Counted from the stretch's first letter, positions 1 to 8,034 are shown. The stretch: 64,000 bases of DNA from Sphingomonas mali NBRC 15500 (GCF_001598415.1 NZ_BCYX01000003.1:1-64000), one strand, 5' to 3'. Translations and numbers: made by a program. Notes: generated by a model not told the origin, from the letters alone.

Positions 1-6
1 ACAGGT

Positions 7-49
7 AAACAGCGCCCCGCGCTGTTTAGGTCATGCCGGGGGCATGACC
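7..49. repeat. two adjacent perfect hairpins
   Basis: Seen: a 9-bp perfect stem (7-15 with 19-27, 3-nt loop) is followed at once by a second 9-bp perfect stem (29-37 with 41-49, 3-nt loop). The first stem ends in TTT on both strands. The hairpins lie just past the stop of the leftward O-methyltransferase gene, so a bidirectional transcription terminator is plausible, though the U-tract is short. The upstream neighbour is outside the window. Confidence 0.5.
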
Positions 50-85
50 GACCTGATGCGCCCACAAGGGGAGAGGGAATAAGGA

Positions 86-769
86 TCAATCCACAATCGC
101 GATCAGGAATCCGTCCCATTTCTTGACACCGACCGTCTGCACCGCGGTAGCCGTCAAGCGCGGTTCCCGGCCGACTTCGTCGAACAGCCTGCGTGTCCCC
201 CGGATCCGCTCGTCTCCGCTCGCCGCGTCCAACACCCCGCCCTCGCGAATAACGTTGTCGACGACGATCGTCGTGCCCGGCCGGGACATTGCGAGCGCCG
301 CGCGGACATAGGCCGGGTTGTTCTGTTTGTCGGCATCGATGAACACGAAGTCGAACGGGCCTTCGTTCGCCGCGATCATCGCCTGAAGCGAGTCGAGCGC
401 GGGACCGGTACGGATATCGACGCGATCGCTCAGCCCGGCTTTCGCGACGTTGCTGCGCGCGACATCGGCATGATGCGGCTCGATCTCCAGCGAGAGCAGC
501 TTGCCGTCGGCGGGCAAAGCTCGGGCCAGCTCGATCGTCGAATAGCCGCCGAGCGTGCCGATTTCGAGAATGCGTCGCGCGCGCGCCATCCGGGCGAACA
601 GATGGAGCATCCGCCCCTGCGCGGGTGACACGTCGATGTCGGGCAGTCCGCCGGCAGCGTTGGCAGCAAGCGCCGCCGAAAGCGCCGGATCGTCGCCGAG
701 CAGGCGATCGGCGATATAGGTGTCGACCGCGCTCCAGCCCGGATTTTGCTCTCCGACTCGCTCGACCAT
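86..769 (-). CDS. SAM-dependent O-methyltransferase (class I, cation-dependent type)
   Basis: A 227-aa soluble methyltransferase of the COG4122/caffeoyl-CoA O-methyltransferase type, which moves a methyl group from S-adenosylmethionine to a hydroxyl group; the substrate cannot be told from sequence. Motif I (ILEIGTLGGYST, about residues 67-78) binds SAM. The metal-binding acidic residues of the family appear in FVFIDADKQNN and VVDN. I start it at the ATG at 769 because GGGAGGA stands 6 nt upstream. A longer frame to 826 exists but its extra 19 residues look non-homologous and lack a ribosome site. It is transcribed leftward, divergent from the SRPBCC/ArsR pair, and ends next to a double hairpin. 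Confidence 0.85.
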   Translation of the reverse strand: MVERVGEQNPGWSAVDTYIADRLLGDDPALSAALAANAAGGLPDIDVSPAQGRMLHLFARMARARRILEIGTLGGYSTIELARALPADGKLLSLEIEPHHADVARSNVAKAGLSDRVDIRTGPALDSLQAMIAANEGPFDFVFIDADKQNNPAYVRAALAMSRPGTTIVVDNVIREGGVLDAASGDERIRGTRRLFDEVGREPRLTATAVQTVGVKKWDGFLIAIVD

Positions 770-848
770 GGCAATCCTCCCGGCTGAGGCGGCGCTTTGC
801 CGCGCGGCGTCCTTTTCCTCCTCCACCCCGCTGCGTCAACGCGACAAT

Positions 849-906
849 AGTGAAGTCATGGCTTGACTGTTTGTCGCCATATGAATATTGAAGCCGTGAC
901 TTCACT
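849..906. promoter_or_regulatory. 14-bp inverted repeat bracketing a promoter-like sequence
   Basis: Seen: AGTGAAGTCATGGC (849-862) and GCCGTGACTTCACT (893-906) are inverted copies matching at 13 of 14 positions, with 30 nt between them. A -35-like TTGACT (863-868) starts inside the spacer; a weak TATTGA lies 17 nt further on. The following genes encode an SRPBCC protein and an ArsR-type repressor. Inference: operator for autoregulation by the ArsR protein. Confidence 0.5.
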
Positions 907-919
907 AAAGGAGCGAGTC

Positions 920-1393
920 ATGCCGGATGGACACGTTACCCACGCCACTTTCGCCATCGAGCGCAGCTACAAAGCGGACCCCGCCAAGGTATTCGAGGCG
1001 CTCAGCGACCCCGCCATCAAGCGCCAATGGTATGCGGCGAACGATCAAACCGAGCTCGTCGCCTTCCAGAGCGACTTCCGCCCGGGTGGGGCGCAGCATC
1101 TCGGCTACAGATTTGGCGACTCCAGCCCCTTTCCCGGCGTCTCGCTGACCGACGACGGCACTTTCCAGGCGATCGTCCCGGGCAGCCGGATCGTCACTAC
1201 CAGCATGATGGCGATCGGCGGCGCACCGATGTCGGTATCGCTGACGACGTTCGAGCTTGTCCCCAACGGCGAGGGCACCGATCTGCGCTGCACCAATCAG
1301 GTCGCTTTCTTCGAAAACGCCGACGGGCCGGTGATGCGCGAGCATGGCTGGCGCGTGCTGCTCGACAAATTGGGTGAGGTCATCGAAGGCTGA
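920..1393 (+). CDS. SRPBCC / AHSA1-domain protein
   Basis: A 157-aa cytosolic protein of the START-like SRPBCC superfamily (Aha1 homology subfamily), with the usual FAIERSYKADPAKVFEALSDP opening strand and helix. The fold forms a deep hydrophobic ligand pocket; the ligand is unknown. The ATG at 920 is preceded by AAAGGAG at good spacing, so it is preferred over the in-frame ATGs upstream. The ArsR-type regulator begins 4 nt past its stop, a very common bacterial pairing in which the ArsR protein controls the SRPBCC gene. A 14-bp inverted repeat upstream may be the operator. Confidence 0.8.
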   Translation: MPDGHVTHATFAIERSYKADPAKVFEALSDPAIKRQWYAANDQTELVAFQSDFRPGGAQHLGYRFGDSSPFPGVSLTDDGTFQAIVPGSRIVTTSMMAIGGAPMSVSLTTFELVPNGEGTDLRCTNQVAFFENADGPVMREHGWRVLLDKLGEVIEG

Positions 1394-1397
1394 GCGG

Positions 1398-1715
1398 GTG
1401 ACGCCCGATCTCGACCGACTGTTCCAGGCACTGGGGGACCCGACGCGGCGCGCGATCGTAGATCGCCTCGCCGAAAGCCCCACATCGGTCTCACGGCTTG
1501 CCGAGCCGCTGGGCGTCACCGTGACCGCGATTGCTCAGCACCTGCAGGTGCTCGAGCAATGCGGGGTGGTGCGCACCGAAAAGGTCGGGCGCGTGCGGAC
1601 GGCGTCGCTGGTGCCCGACGGCCTGACGCCGGTCGAACGCTGGGCGCGCGACCGGCGGTCGATGCTGGAAAAACGGCTCGATCGTCTCGCCGAGATCCTT
1701 GGCGAGGAAGGTTAG
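1398..1715 (+). CDS. ArsR-family winged-helix transcriptional regulator
   Basis: A 105-aa protein consisting almost only of an ArsR-type winged helix: LFQALGDPTRRAIVDRL near the N terminus, then the recognition region SRLAEPLGVTVTAIAQHLQ and a wing. It lacks the classic metal-site Cys pattern of ArsR/SmtB, so it is probably not a metal sensor. I start it at a GTG at 1398, only 4 nt past the SRPBCC stop, because the homologous region begins immediately afterwards; the open frame continues upstream inside the previous gene. It is co-transcribed with the SRPBCC gene and probably autoregulates it through the upstream inverted repeat. Confidence 0.85.
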   Translation: MTPDLDRLFQALGDPTRRAIVDRLAESPTSVSRLAEPLGVTVTAIAQHLQVLEQCGVVRTEKVGRVRTASLVPDGLTPVERWARDRRSMLEKRLDRLAEILGEEG

Positions 1716-1719
1716 GGTC

Positions 1720-2619
1720 CTAGGCCGCGACTTTGTCGACCGACGCGTCGTAAATCTCGTCGATCGCCTCAGCCAGCGCGCGGTCGAATTCCTCGTCGCT
1801 CATCTGGTGGCGCAAATCCTCGAGCAGGGCGCGGCTGAAGCTCGCGATAATGCCCTGGTTTTTCGCCAGTTCGGCGCATGCCTCGGTGCGGTTGAACCCG
1901 CCCGACAGCGCGACGACATGGAGCACGCGCGGATGCTCGACCAGCGGCAGGAACAGGCCCGGCTTGGCCGGCAGCGACAGTTTGAGCATCACCTTGTCGT
2001 CGCCTGGCATCGCGTCGAGCGCCTTGAGGATCTCGTCGAGCAGGATCGCATCGGCCTCGGCACGTTCCGGGCTCTTGATGTTCACTTCGGGCTCGATGAT
2101 CGGCATCAGACCATGGCTCAGCACTTGCCGCGCGATCTCGAATTGCTGCGCGACGATCGCGGCGATGCCCTCGCGATTGGCGAGATTGACGACCGACCGC
2201 TCCTTGGTGCCGAACATGCCGAGCCCGCGCGCGCGGTCGAGCAACGCGTCGAGGCCGGGCATCGGCTTCATCAGTTGGACGCCATTGGCCTCGGCCTCCA
2301 GTCCCTTGTCGATCTTGATGAACGGAACGACGCCACGATCGTGCAGCGCCTGGGGCACCGGCTGACCGTTCGCCTGGCCGTCCATGGTGCGCTCGAACAG
2401 GATCGCCGCGATCACCTTGCCGCTGGCGAAGGCCGGCGCGGTGATGATCCGCACGCGCATCTGGTGGATCAGGTCGAACATCTCTTCGTCGCTCGACCAG
2501 GCGCCTTCCTCGATGCCATAGCCCTTGAGCGCCTTGGGGGTCGACCCACCGCTCTGATCGAGCGCGGCGATGAAGCCATGTCCGGCGGCAATCTTGGCGG
2601 TCATTTCGGCGGTCTGCAT
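1720..2619 (-). CDS. fructose-bisphosphate aldolase, class I
   Basis: A 299-aa class I (Schiff-base) aldolase that splits fructose-1,6-bisphosphate into dihydroxyacetone phosphate and glyceraldehyde-3-phosphate. Family landmarks: ALDQSGGSTPKAL (19-31), FIKIDKG (100-106), IIEPEVNI (174-181) and MLKLSLP (211-217), whose Lys213 is the likely Schiff-base lysine. The ATG at 2619 fits the family N terminus; a GTG/ATG further up would add only 7 residues. It is convergent with the ArsR gene (4-nt gap). A CATACGTATG palindrome 19-28 nt upstream of the start closely matches sites in the alpha-glucan locus, suggesting control by a LacI-type protein. pgk and gap lie nearby on the same strand but in a separate unit. 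Confidence 0.92.
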   Translation of the reverse strand: MQTAEMTAKIAAGHGFIAALDQSGGSTPKALKGYGIEEGAWSSDEEMFDLIHQMRVRIITAPAFASGKVIAAILFERTMDGQANGQPVPQALHDRGVVPFIKIDKGLEAEANGVQLMKPMPGLDALLDRARGLGMFGTKERSVVNLANREGIAAIVAQQFEIARQVLSHGLMPIIEPEVNIKSPERAEADAILLDEILKALDAMPGDDKVMLKLSLPAKPGLFLPLVEHPRVLHVVALSGGFNRTEACAELAKNQGIIASFSRALLEDLRHQMSDEEFDRALAEAIDEIYDASVDKVAA

Positions 2620-2636
2620 GGTCGTTTCCCGTCTGT

Positions 2637-2649
2637 GCATACGTATGTG
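2637..2649. promoter_or_regulatory. CATACGTATG operator-like palindrome upstream of aldolase
   Basis: Seen: the 10-bp perfect palindrome CATACGTATG (2638-2647). Read on the gene strand, CACATACGTATGCA matches the site at 52946-52959 (CACATACGTATTCA) at 13 of 14 positions, and the site at 54437-54450 is the exact reverse complement of the latter. Inference: a binding site for the LacI-family regulator encoded at 51724-52755. Confidence 0.55.
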
Positions 2650-2844
2650 TGGCGGCTGTTAGACAGCGTCCGGCGGGTCCGCAATGGGGCCACGATTCGT
2701 GTAACCGGTTAGAATGATCGCAACCGCGAAGGCCATCTTCAATCGCCCAAGCGCGATTGTCTCCTTTTTTGGAAGCTTCCTACCGGTTGACCTGCAGTTG
2801 CAACGGGATCACCCTGATACAGGGCAACATTATCGGGGGGCGTC

Positions 2845-3369
2845 GTGGGTATCTTCGGAAAGATAATCAGGGGCGTGGTCGCAGGCGCCGTACTCGCGTC
2901 GGCGACGGTCGGAATGCCGGTCGCGGCGGGCGACAAGGTGACGATCGGTCAGCCAGCGCCCGATTTCACCCTGACTCTGGTCGACGGCACCAAGATCACC
3001 CGTGATCAATTGCGCGGGCAGGTCGTCATCCTCAATTTCTGGGCAACGTGGTGCGTGCCGTGCCGGGCCGAGCTGCCGACGCTCGATACCTATTACGCGA
3101 TGCGCAAGGATGCGGGGTTACGCGTCTTCGCGGTAACGACCGAAGATTCGCTGCAACCCTATCAGCTCAAGACTCTCTTCAAGGTCATGCACATTTCGCC
3201 GGTCAGGAAGATCAAGGGGCCGTACGACACGATCGGCAATGCTGTGCCGACCAACATCATCATCGGCCGCGACGGTCGCATCCGCTATGCCAAGGCCGCC
3301 GCGTTCGATCTCGACAGCCTGAATGCGATCCTCGTGCCGCTGCTGCGCGAACCGATGCCCGCGAACTGA
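2845..3369 (+). CDS. TlpA-like thioredoxin-family protein (exported)
   Basis: A 174-aa AhpC/TSA-Redoxin type thioredoxin fold with an N-terminal hydrophobic export segment (about residues 6-28, ending VAAG). The redox motif WATWCVPC places the active cysteines at 70 and 73. TlpA/ResA proteins act in the periplasm as disulfide reductants, often for cytochrome c or copper-site maturation; the client here is not evident. The start is a GTG at 2845 preceded by a G-rich ribosome site. A second related gene follows with a 1-nt overlap, so the two are translationally coupled. Upstream is a 200-nt divergent promoter region shared with the aldolase gene. Confidence 0.85.
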   Translation: MGIFGKIIRGVVAGAVLASATVGMPVAAGDKVTIGQPAPDFTLTLVDGTKITRDQLRGQVVILNFWATWCVPCRAELPTLDTYYAMRKDAGLRVFAVTTEDSLQPYQLKTLFKVMHISPVRKIKGPYDTIGNAVPTNIIIGRDGRIRYAKAAAFDLDSLNAILVPLLREPMPAN

Positions 3370-3839
3370 TGGCGTTGGTCCGGCTCATGTGCGCACTGAG
3401 CGCTGCTGTGGCGCTGAGCATTCCGGCAGTCGCGAGCGCACCCGGATTACCTGGTCCAATGACCTTGACCAGCGGGCAAAAGATCAAGCTGGAAGACCTG
3501 CGCGGACGCGTCGTCGTGATCAATTATTGGGCCAGTTGGTGCGTGCCGTGCCGCACCGAAATCCCGTTGCTCGCGCGCTACTACCGGGCCCATTTGTCGC
3601 GAGGACTGGTGGTGATCGGCATTTCGGTCGACGCGGGACCGAACGGTAAGGGACAGGCCACCGCGTCGACCATTCCCTATCCCCAGGCAAGCCAGGTCGG
3701 CGGCGCGGACATCGCGCTGACCGCGGTACCAATGAGTTATGTGATCGATCGCCACGGCCGTGTCCGCTACGCGAAGGCGGCTGCTTTTACGCCGCGGAGC
3801 CTCGACGCCGTGGTCCGACCGCTACTTGCCGAGCGTTAG
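3369..3839 (+). CDS. second TlpA-like thioredoxin-family protein (exported)
   Basis: A 156-aa thioredoxin-fold protein with an N-terminal signal peptide (hydrophobic 5-22, VASAPG) and a WASWCVPC motif (Cys58, Cys61). It resembles the gene before it, including the final YAKAAAF block, so the pair looks like a tandem duplication with divergence. Its ATG overlaps the preceding TGA by one base; the open frame extending further upstream lies inside the first gene and is not used. It ends overlapping the end of pgk by 4 nt on the other strand. Likely a periplasmic thiol-disulfide reductase. Confidence 0.85.
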   Translation: MALVRLMCALSAAVALSIPAVASAPGLPGPMTLTSGQKIKLEDLRGRVVVINYWASWCVPCRTEIPLLARYYRAHLSRGLVVIGISVDAGPNGKGQATASTIPYPQASQVGGADIALTAVPMSYVIDRHGRVRYAKAAAFTPRSLDAVVRPLLAER

Positions 3840-5026
3840 GAGCTTAATGCCTTAACTCCCGGAAGTTCCTTGCCTTCCATCCATTCAAGGAAGGCGCCAC
3901 CGGCGGTCGACACGAACGTCATGTCATCCGCGACGCCTGCCTGGTTGAGCGCGGCGACGGTATCGCCGCCACCCGCCACCGACACCAGCGAACCTTCGCG
4001 GGTCAGCGCAGCGACCGTCTTCGCCAGGGCCATCGTCGCGACATCGAACGGCGGCGTCTCGAACGCGCCAAGCGGACCGTTCCAGACCAGCGTGCGGCAA
4101 TTCTTGAGCACGTCGGCCAGCGCCTCGCTCGCGGCCGGCCCGATGTCGAGGATCATCTCGTCGGGCGCGACTTCATGGACATTGACCGTGCGCGTTGCCG
4201 GGTTCGGCTTGAATTCCTTCGCGACAACGACATCGTAGGGCAGATGGATCGTGCAGCCGGCAGCGTCGGCGGCATCGAAAATCTCTTCCGCCGTGCCGGT
4301 CAGATCGTGCTCGGCCAGGCTTTTGCCGACATCGACCCCACGCGCGGCGAGGAAGGTATTGGCCATGCCGCCGCCGATGATCAGGTGATCGACCCTGCTG
4401 ACCAGATGCTTGAGCACGTCGAGCTTGCTCGACACCTTGGCACCGCCGACCACCGCCGCGACGGGATGCTCGGGCGCGCCCAGCGCCTTGTCGAGCGCGT
4501 CGAGCTCGGCCTCCATCTGCCGCCCCGCGAATGACGGCAGGCGATGCGCCAGCCCTTCGGTCGAGGCATGCGCGCGGTGCGCGGCCGAGAAGGCATCGTT
4601 GACATACAGGTCGCCGAGCGCGGCCAGCCGCTCGATTGTCTCGGGCGCGTTCTTCTCTTCGCCCGGATCGAACCGCGTATTCTCCAGGATCGCGACGTCG
4701 CCGTCCTTCAGCGTCGCGATCGCCTCGGCCGCGCCCTCATCGTCGATGAAGCGTACAGGACGGCCGAGCACGTGTTCGAAGGGGCGCGTAACGAGCGCCA
4801 GGCTCATCTCGGGGTTACGTTGCCCCTTGGGGCGCCCGAAATGCGCCAGGATCAGGACTTTGGCGCCCTTGTCGGCGAGTTCGGCGACGGTCGGCACCGC
4901 GGCACGCAGCCGGGTGTCGTCGGTGACTTGGCCATCGGCCATCGGCACGTTGAGATCCTCACGGACCAGCACCCGCTTGCCCGCGATGTCGCCCATGTCA
5001 TCGAGCGTTTTGAAGTTGCGTGCCAT
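3836..5026 (-). CDS. pgk: phosphoglycerate kinase
   Basis: A 396-aa full-length phosphoglycerate kinase, which transfers phosphate between 1,3-bisphosphoglycerate and ADP in glycolysis and gluconeogenesis. Seen: the substrate-binding N-terminal stretch [10 protein letters not shown] (Asp24/Asn26 region), HFGRP (62-66), [12 protein letters not shown] in the hinge area and the nucleotide-binding GGGDT near residue 352. It follows gap on the same strand with a 137-nt gap that carries a pair of hairpins, which may lower pgk expression relative to gap or stabilise the gap mRNA. Its 3' end overlaps that of the second TlpA gene by 4 nt. Confidence 0.98.
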   Translation of the reverse strand: MARNFKTLDDMGDIAGKRVLVREDLNVPMADGQVTDDTRLRAAVPTVAELADKGAKVLILAHFGRPKGQRNPEMSLALVTRPFEHVLGRPVRFIDDEGAAEAIATLKDGDVAILENTRFDPGEEKNAPETIERLAALGDLYVNDAFSAAHRAHASTEGLAHRLPSFAGRQMEAELDALDKALGAPEHPVAAVVGGAKVSSKLDVLKHLVSRVDHLIIGGGMANTFLAARGVDVGKSLAEHDLTGTAEEIFDAADAAGCTIHLPYDVVVAKEFKPNPATRTVNVHEVAPDEMILDIGPAASEALADVLKNCRTLVWNGPLGAFETPPFDVATMALAKTVAALTREGSLVSVAGGGDTVAALNQAGVADDMTFVSTAGGAFLEWMEGKELPGVKALSS

Positions 5027-5048
5027 GTCACACTCCTGTCGGCAAACT

Positions 5049-5155
5049 CCCCTCCCGCATGCGGGAGGGGTTGGGGGAGGGTCTGTTGGGCTGGGCGTCG
5101 CCCCTCAACTCGGAACGACACGCCCTCCCCTAACCCCTCCCGTGAACGGGAGGGG
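5049..5155. repeat. paired palindromes (GGGAGGGG family) between gap and pgk
   Basis: Seen: two hairpins, CCCCTCCCGC/GCGGGAGGGG at 5049-5070 and a second CCCCTCCCG...CGGGAGGGG at 5134-5155, framing about 60 nt. The same design with related arms recurs at 20781, 23437, 30064 and 41125. REP/BIME-like intergenic element. Confidence 0.7.
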
Positions 5156-5163
5156 AAGTGGGC

Positions 5164-6171
5164 TTAGATCAACGCGGCCATCGCCTTCGCCGTGTCGACC
5201 ATGCGGTTGGAGAAGCCCCATTCATTGTCGTACCAGCTGAGGACGCGAACCAGCTTGCCTTCGAGCACCGCGGTTTCGAGGCTGTCGACGGTCGACGAAG
5301 CCGGCGAACCCATCAGGTCGATCGAGACGAGCGGCTCGTCGGTATAATCGAGCACGCCCTTGAGCTTGCCTTCCGACGCTGCCTTGAGCGCCGCGTTGAT
5401 CTCTTCCTTGGTCACGTCGCGCTTCGGCGTGAAGGTCAGGTCGATCAACGACACGTCGGGAACCGGCACGCGGATCGCCGATCCGTCGAGCCTGCCCTTG
5501 AGCTCGGGCAGCACCTCGGCGACCGCACGCGCGGCACCCGTGGTGGTCGGGATCATCGACATGCCAGCCGCCCGCGCGCGGCGCAGGTCGGAATGGATCT
5601 GATCGAGGATCTTCTGATCGTTGGTATAAGCGTGGACCGTGGTCATCAGGCCGCGCTCGATGCCGAATTCGTCGTTCAGCACCTTGGCGACCGGCGCCAG
5701 GCAATTGGTCGTGCACGACGCGTTCGACACGATGTTGTGATCCGCGGTCAGCTTGTCGTGGTTGACGCCATAGACGACGGTCAGGTCGACATTCTTGCCC
5801 GGGGCCGAGATCAGCACCTTCTTGGCGCCGGCATCGATATGTTTCTGGCAAGCGTCACGGTCGGTGAAGAAGCCGGTGCATTCGAGCACCAGATCGACGC
5901 CCAGTTCCTTGTGCGGCAGGTTCGCCGGATCGCGCTCTGCGGTGACGCGGATGCGCTTGCCGTCGATCACCATGTCCTGGCCTTCGGCATGGACCTCGCC
6001 GGGCCATTTGCCATGGACCGAGTCGCGCTTGAACAGCCAGGCATTGGCCTTGGCATCGCCGAGATCGTTGATCGCCACCAGGTCGAGACCGGTATCGCCT
6101 TGCGCGAGCATCGCGCGCGCTACCAGACGCCCAATCCGTCCGAACCCGTTGATCGCTACCTTCACCGCCAT
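5164..6171 (-). CDS. gap: glyceraldehyde-3-phosphate dehydrogenase, type I
   Basis: A 335-aa NAD-dependent GAPDH that oxidises and phosphorylates glyceraldehyde-3-phosphate. Seen: Rossmann motif [10 protein letters not shown] at 7-16, an Asp in VAINDL (residue 36) favouring NAD, the catalytic Cys153 in SNASCTTNC and the partner His in [10 protein letters not shown]. The ATG at 6171 has GAGGAG 8 nt upstream; the frame stays open for another 700 nt upstream but that stretch has no homology-like sequence. pgk follows on the same strand. In many relatives a transketolase gene precedes gap; here the 266 nt to the divergent small gene holds no such gene. Confidence 0.98.
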   Translation of the reverse strand: MAVKVAINGFGRIGRLVARAMLAQGDTGLDLVAINDLGDAKANAWLFKRDSVHGKWPGEVHAEGQDMVIDGKRIRVTAERDPANLPHKELGVDLVLECTGFFTDRDACQKHIDAGAKKVLISAPGKNVDLTVVYGVNHDKLTADHNIVSNASCTTNCLAPVAKVLNDEFGIERGLMTTVHAYTNDQKILDQIHSDLRRARAAGMSMIPTTTGAARAVAEVLPELKGRLDGSAIRVPVPDVSLIDLTFTPKRDVTKEEINAALKAASEGKLKGVLDYTDEPLVSIDLMGSPASSTVDSLETAVLEGKLVRVLSWYDNEWGFSNRMVDTAKAMAALI

Positions 6172-6403
6172 GTTGTTTCGCTCCTCGAGCTGCTGATGCC
6201 GGCACGCGCGAATGGGGCCGGTCGGTCGCGGCTGCCTTTGGGGATGCTGACGCGGCGCGTCAACCGTCAGGGGCGGTATTTGCACCGTACCGGCCACATT
6301 GCCAGGCGATCGTGACGGGGCAGCGAGGGCCGGGCGGCTCGATCGGTTGTCCGTCGCAATGGCCGCGGCGGCGAGTCCGAGACCTTTGCGCGGCGAAACG
6401 ATC

Positions 6404-6431
6404 TTGTCGCGCCCCCTCGCCGTGCTATCTC
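6404..6431 (+). promoter_or_regulatory. promoter placed for a leaderless zapA-operon mRNA
   Basis: Seen: TTGTCG (6404-6409), 16-nt spacer, TATCTC (6426-6431, inside GCTATCTC, close to the Caulobacter-type GCTANAWC box), then 6 nt to the ATG at 6438. There is no Shine-Dalgarno before that ATG. Inference: transcription starts at or next to the A of the ATG. Confidence 0.45.
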
Positions 6432-6437
6432 CCCCCG

Positions 6438-6611
6438 ATGGCAGACGCTTCCCCGACCGATCGGATCGACGCCGCGCTCGCCCGCATCGAACGCGCCGTC
6501 GCGGCGCGCGACAGGAGCGCGCAGGACCTGAAGACACGACACGAATCGCTGCGCGCGCGCGTCGGCGAGGCGATCGCCGCGCTCGATGCCCTGGGGGCGC
6601 GGAATGGCTGA
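6438..6611 (+). CDS. small predicted coiled-coil protein upstream of ZapA
   Basis: A 57-aa, charged, helix-rich protein ([13 protein letters not shown]..., heptad-like spacing of Ala/Leu/Val) with no signal peptide. Genes of this size and position are common directly before zapA in sphingomonads; a role with ZapA or FtsZ is only inferred from position. Its stop overlaps the start of zapA (ATG at 6604, TGA at 6609), so the two are translationally coupled. No ribosome-binding site precedes its ATG, and promoter-like boxes are placed for a leaderless transcript. Confidence 0.65.
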   Translation: MADASPTDRIDAALARIERAVAARDRSAQDLKTRHESLRARVGEAIAALDALGARNG

Positions 6612-6912
6612 GGTCACGCTGACGATCGGCGATCGTCGTCACAACGTCGCTTGCCGCGATGGTGAGGAAGCCCAGCTTCGCCGATTGGGAGAAATGCTTG
6701 ACCAGCGTTGGGCGATGGCCAACCGCGCGTCGGGCGGCCTCAACGCCGAACGCACCATGCTGCTGATCGCGCTGATGCTCGCCGACAATCTCGATCAGGC
6801 GGAGAACCGTCCCTCGGCGGACGGCGGTCCGAGTCCCGCTTTTCTCAACCGCCTCGCCGATCGTCTGGAAGCGCTTGCCGAGACCCTTGAGAAACCGGCA
6901 CCGAGCGCCTAG
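6604..6912 (+). CDS. zapA: cell division protein ZapA
   Basis: A 102-aa ZapA, a small cytosolic dimer/tetramer that cross-links FtsZ filaments at mid-cell. Seen: the opening [16 protein letters not shown] beta-strand pair, followed by [15 protein letters not shown] and a long C-terminal helix ([13 protein letters not shown]...LEALAETLE), matching the ZapA fold and usual length. Its ATG at 6604 overlaps the end of the 57-aa gene and has a G-rich ribosome site. The 6S RNA gene begins 6 nt after its stop and the cyclo-ligase gene follows, the arrangement well known for zapA-ssrS-fau in proteobacteria. Confidence 0.92.
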   Translation: MAEVTLTIGDRRHNVACRDGEEAQLRRLGEMLDQRWAMANRASGGLNAERTMLLIALMLADNLDQAENRPSADGGPSPAFLNRLADRLEALAETLEKPAPSA

Positions 6913-6918
6913 ATTCAT

Positions 6919-7083
6919 GAGTGGCGGGTACTGCCCGATACGAGCCTTTATTATCCCTGAGGCTATTCATCATCCAAGGGGGCTGTCCCTGCCCGGACCC
7001 TGGTCCGACGTATATGGTCCCCACCTGACGTACCGTGCGTCAGAGGATAACCCGGCAAACGGTCTACGGTGGTCCCGCCACTC
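6919..7083 (+). ncRNA. ssrS: 6S RNA
   Basis: Roughly 165 nt between zapA and the 5-formyl-THF cyclo-ligase gene, the standard site of 6S RNA. Seen: GAGTGGCGGG (6919-6928) pairs perfectly with CCCGCCACTC (7074-7083) to close the molecule, leaving a long rod with an asymmetric centre, as expected. 6S RNA mimics an open promoter and sequesters housekeeping RNA polymerase in stationary phase. The exact ends are taken from the closing stem and may shift by some bases. Confidence 0.82.
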
Positions 7084-7092
7084 CACCGAAAC

Positions 7093-7635
7093 ATGAAGAG
7101 CAAACAGGCATTGCGAGCGCGCCTCCGCGCCGCACGCGACGCGTTCGTCGCAGGCAAGCCCTTGCCGATCGCGGTGCCCGACGCCTTCCGTGCGCGGCTC
7201 GACCGCGGCCTGACCGTTACGTCCTATGTCCCGATCGGCAGCGAAGCCGACCCCTCGCCGCTCGCGCGCGCCGCGGTCGAGGCGGGATGCGTGCTCGCCC
7301 TCCCCCATGTCACGGTGCTCAGCGAACCGATGCGCTTCCTTGCCTGGGAGACGGAAGCGGCCCTCGAAGCCGGCCCGTTCGGCCTCAGCCAGCCCTCGGC
7401 GCTCGCCGCCGAATTGCGCCCCGACATCATCCTGACCCCGATGCTAGCGTTCGACGCGAAGCTCGATCGACTCGGCCAGGGAGCAGGCTATTATGACGGT
7501 GCCTTCGCGCGCTTCCCCGACGCCTGGCGCGTCGGCGTCGCCTGGAGCGTCCAGCAGGTCGAAGACTTGCCGGTCGATCCCTGGGATATGGCGCTCCACG
7601 CCGTCGTTACCGAACAAGGATGGATTACACGATGA
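7093..7635 (+). CDS. fau: 5-formyltetrahydrofolate cyclo-ligase
   Basis: A 180-aa ATP-dependent enzyme that converts 5-formyl-THF to 5,10-methenyl-THF, returning this storage folate to one-carbon metabolism. Seen: the N-terminal KSKQALRARLRAARDAF helix with basic residues and the family signature GQGAGYYDGAF near residue 135. I use the ATG at 7093, 10 nt past the end of the 6S RNA stem; an upstream in-frame start would lie inside that RNA. The DUF2842 gene overlaps its stop (ATGA at 7632). In E. coli the homologue is also co-transcribed with 6S RNA. Confidence 0.93.
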   Translation: MKSKQALRARLRAARDAFVAGKPLPIAVPDAFRARLDRGLTVTSYVPIGSEADPSPLARAAVEAGCVLALPHVTVLSEPMRFLAWETEAALEAGPFGLSQPSALAAELRPDIILTPMLAFDAKLDRLGQGAGYYDGAFARFPDAWRVGVAWSVQQVEDLPVDPWDMALHAVVTEQGWITR

Positions 7636-7856
7636 ACCCGCCGCCGACACCGCGCTGGCAAAAGCCGGTGGGTATGCTCGCCATCCTGGCGTTGATTGCG
7701 ATCTGGTGCATCGCCGTGGTCAGCCTGTCGCCCTGGGTCGGACGCTGGCCGGCGGTCGCGCAATTGCTGTTCTACGTCGTGACCGGGATAGTCTGGCTGT
7801 GGCTGCTACCGATGCGCCGCATGTTGCGCTGGATGGAAACCGGGCGCTGGCGCTGA
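7632..7856 (+). CDS. DUF2842-type small membrane protein
   Basis: A 74-aa inner-membrane protein with two hydrophobic helices (about residues 14-35 and 42-62) and the sequence FYVVTGIVWLWLLPMRRMLRWM, typical of the alphaproteobacterial DUF2842 family. No function is established. The ATG at 7632 overlaps the fau stop (ATGA), so it is translationally coupled to the cyclo-ligase and probably belongs to the zapA-ssrS-fau transcript. Confidence 0.75.
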   Translation: MNPPPTPRWQKPVGMLAILALIAIWCIAVVSLSPWVGRWPAVAQLLFYVVTGIVWLWLLPMRRMLRWMETGRWR

Positions 7857-7898
7857 CGTCTGCAACGATCATTCGTCTGGAGAAGTCCACGCCGAAAA

Positions 7899-7975
<77 letters not shown>

Positions 7976-8034
7976 TTGGAAGCGTGAGGCGCGGCCACTA
8001 AGCGAGCCGCCCCCCAGTGTCAACAGCGGTCAAA

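Noticed and set aside
5164..6918. A gap reading frame with a 249-residue N-terminal extension
   Set aside because: The extension has shadow-like Arg/Ala/Gly composition, overlaps the divergent small gene and zapA, and the ATG at 6171 has a good ribosome site and the normal GAPDH N terminus.
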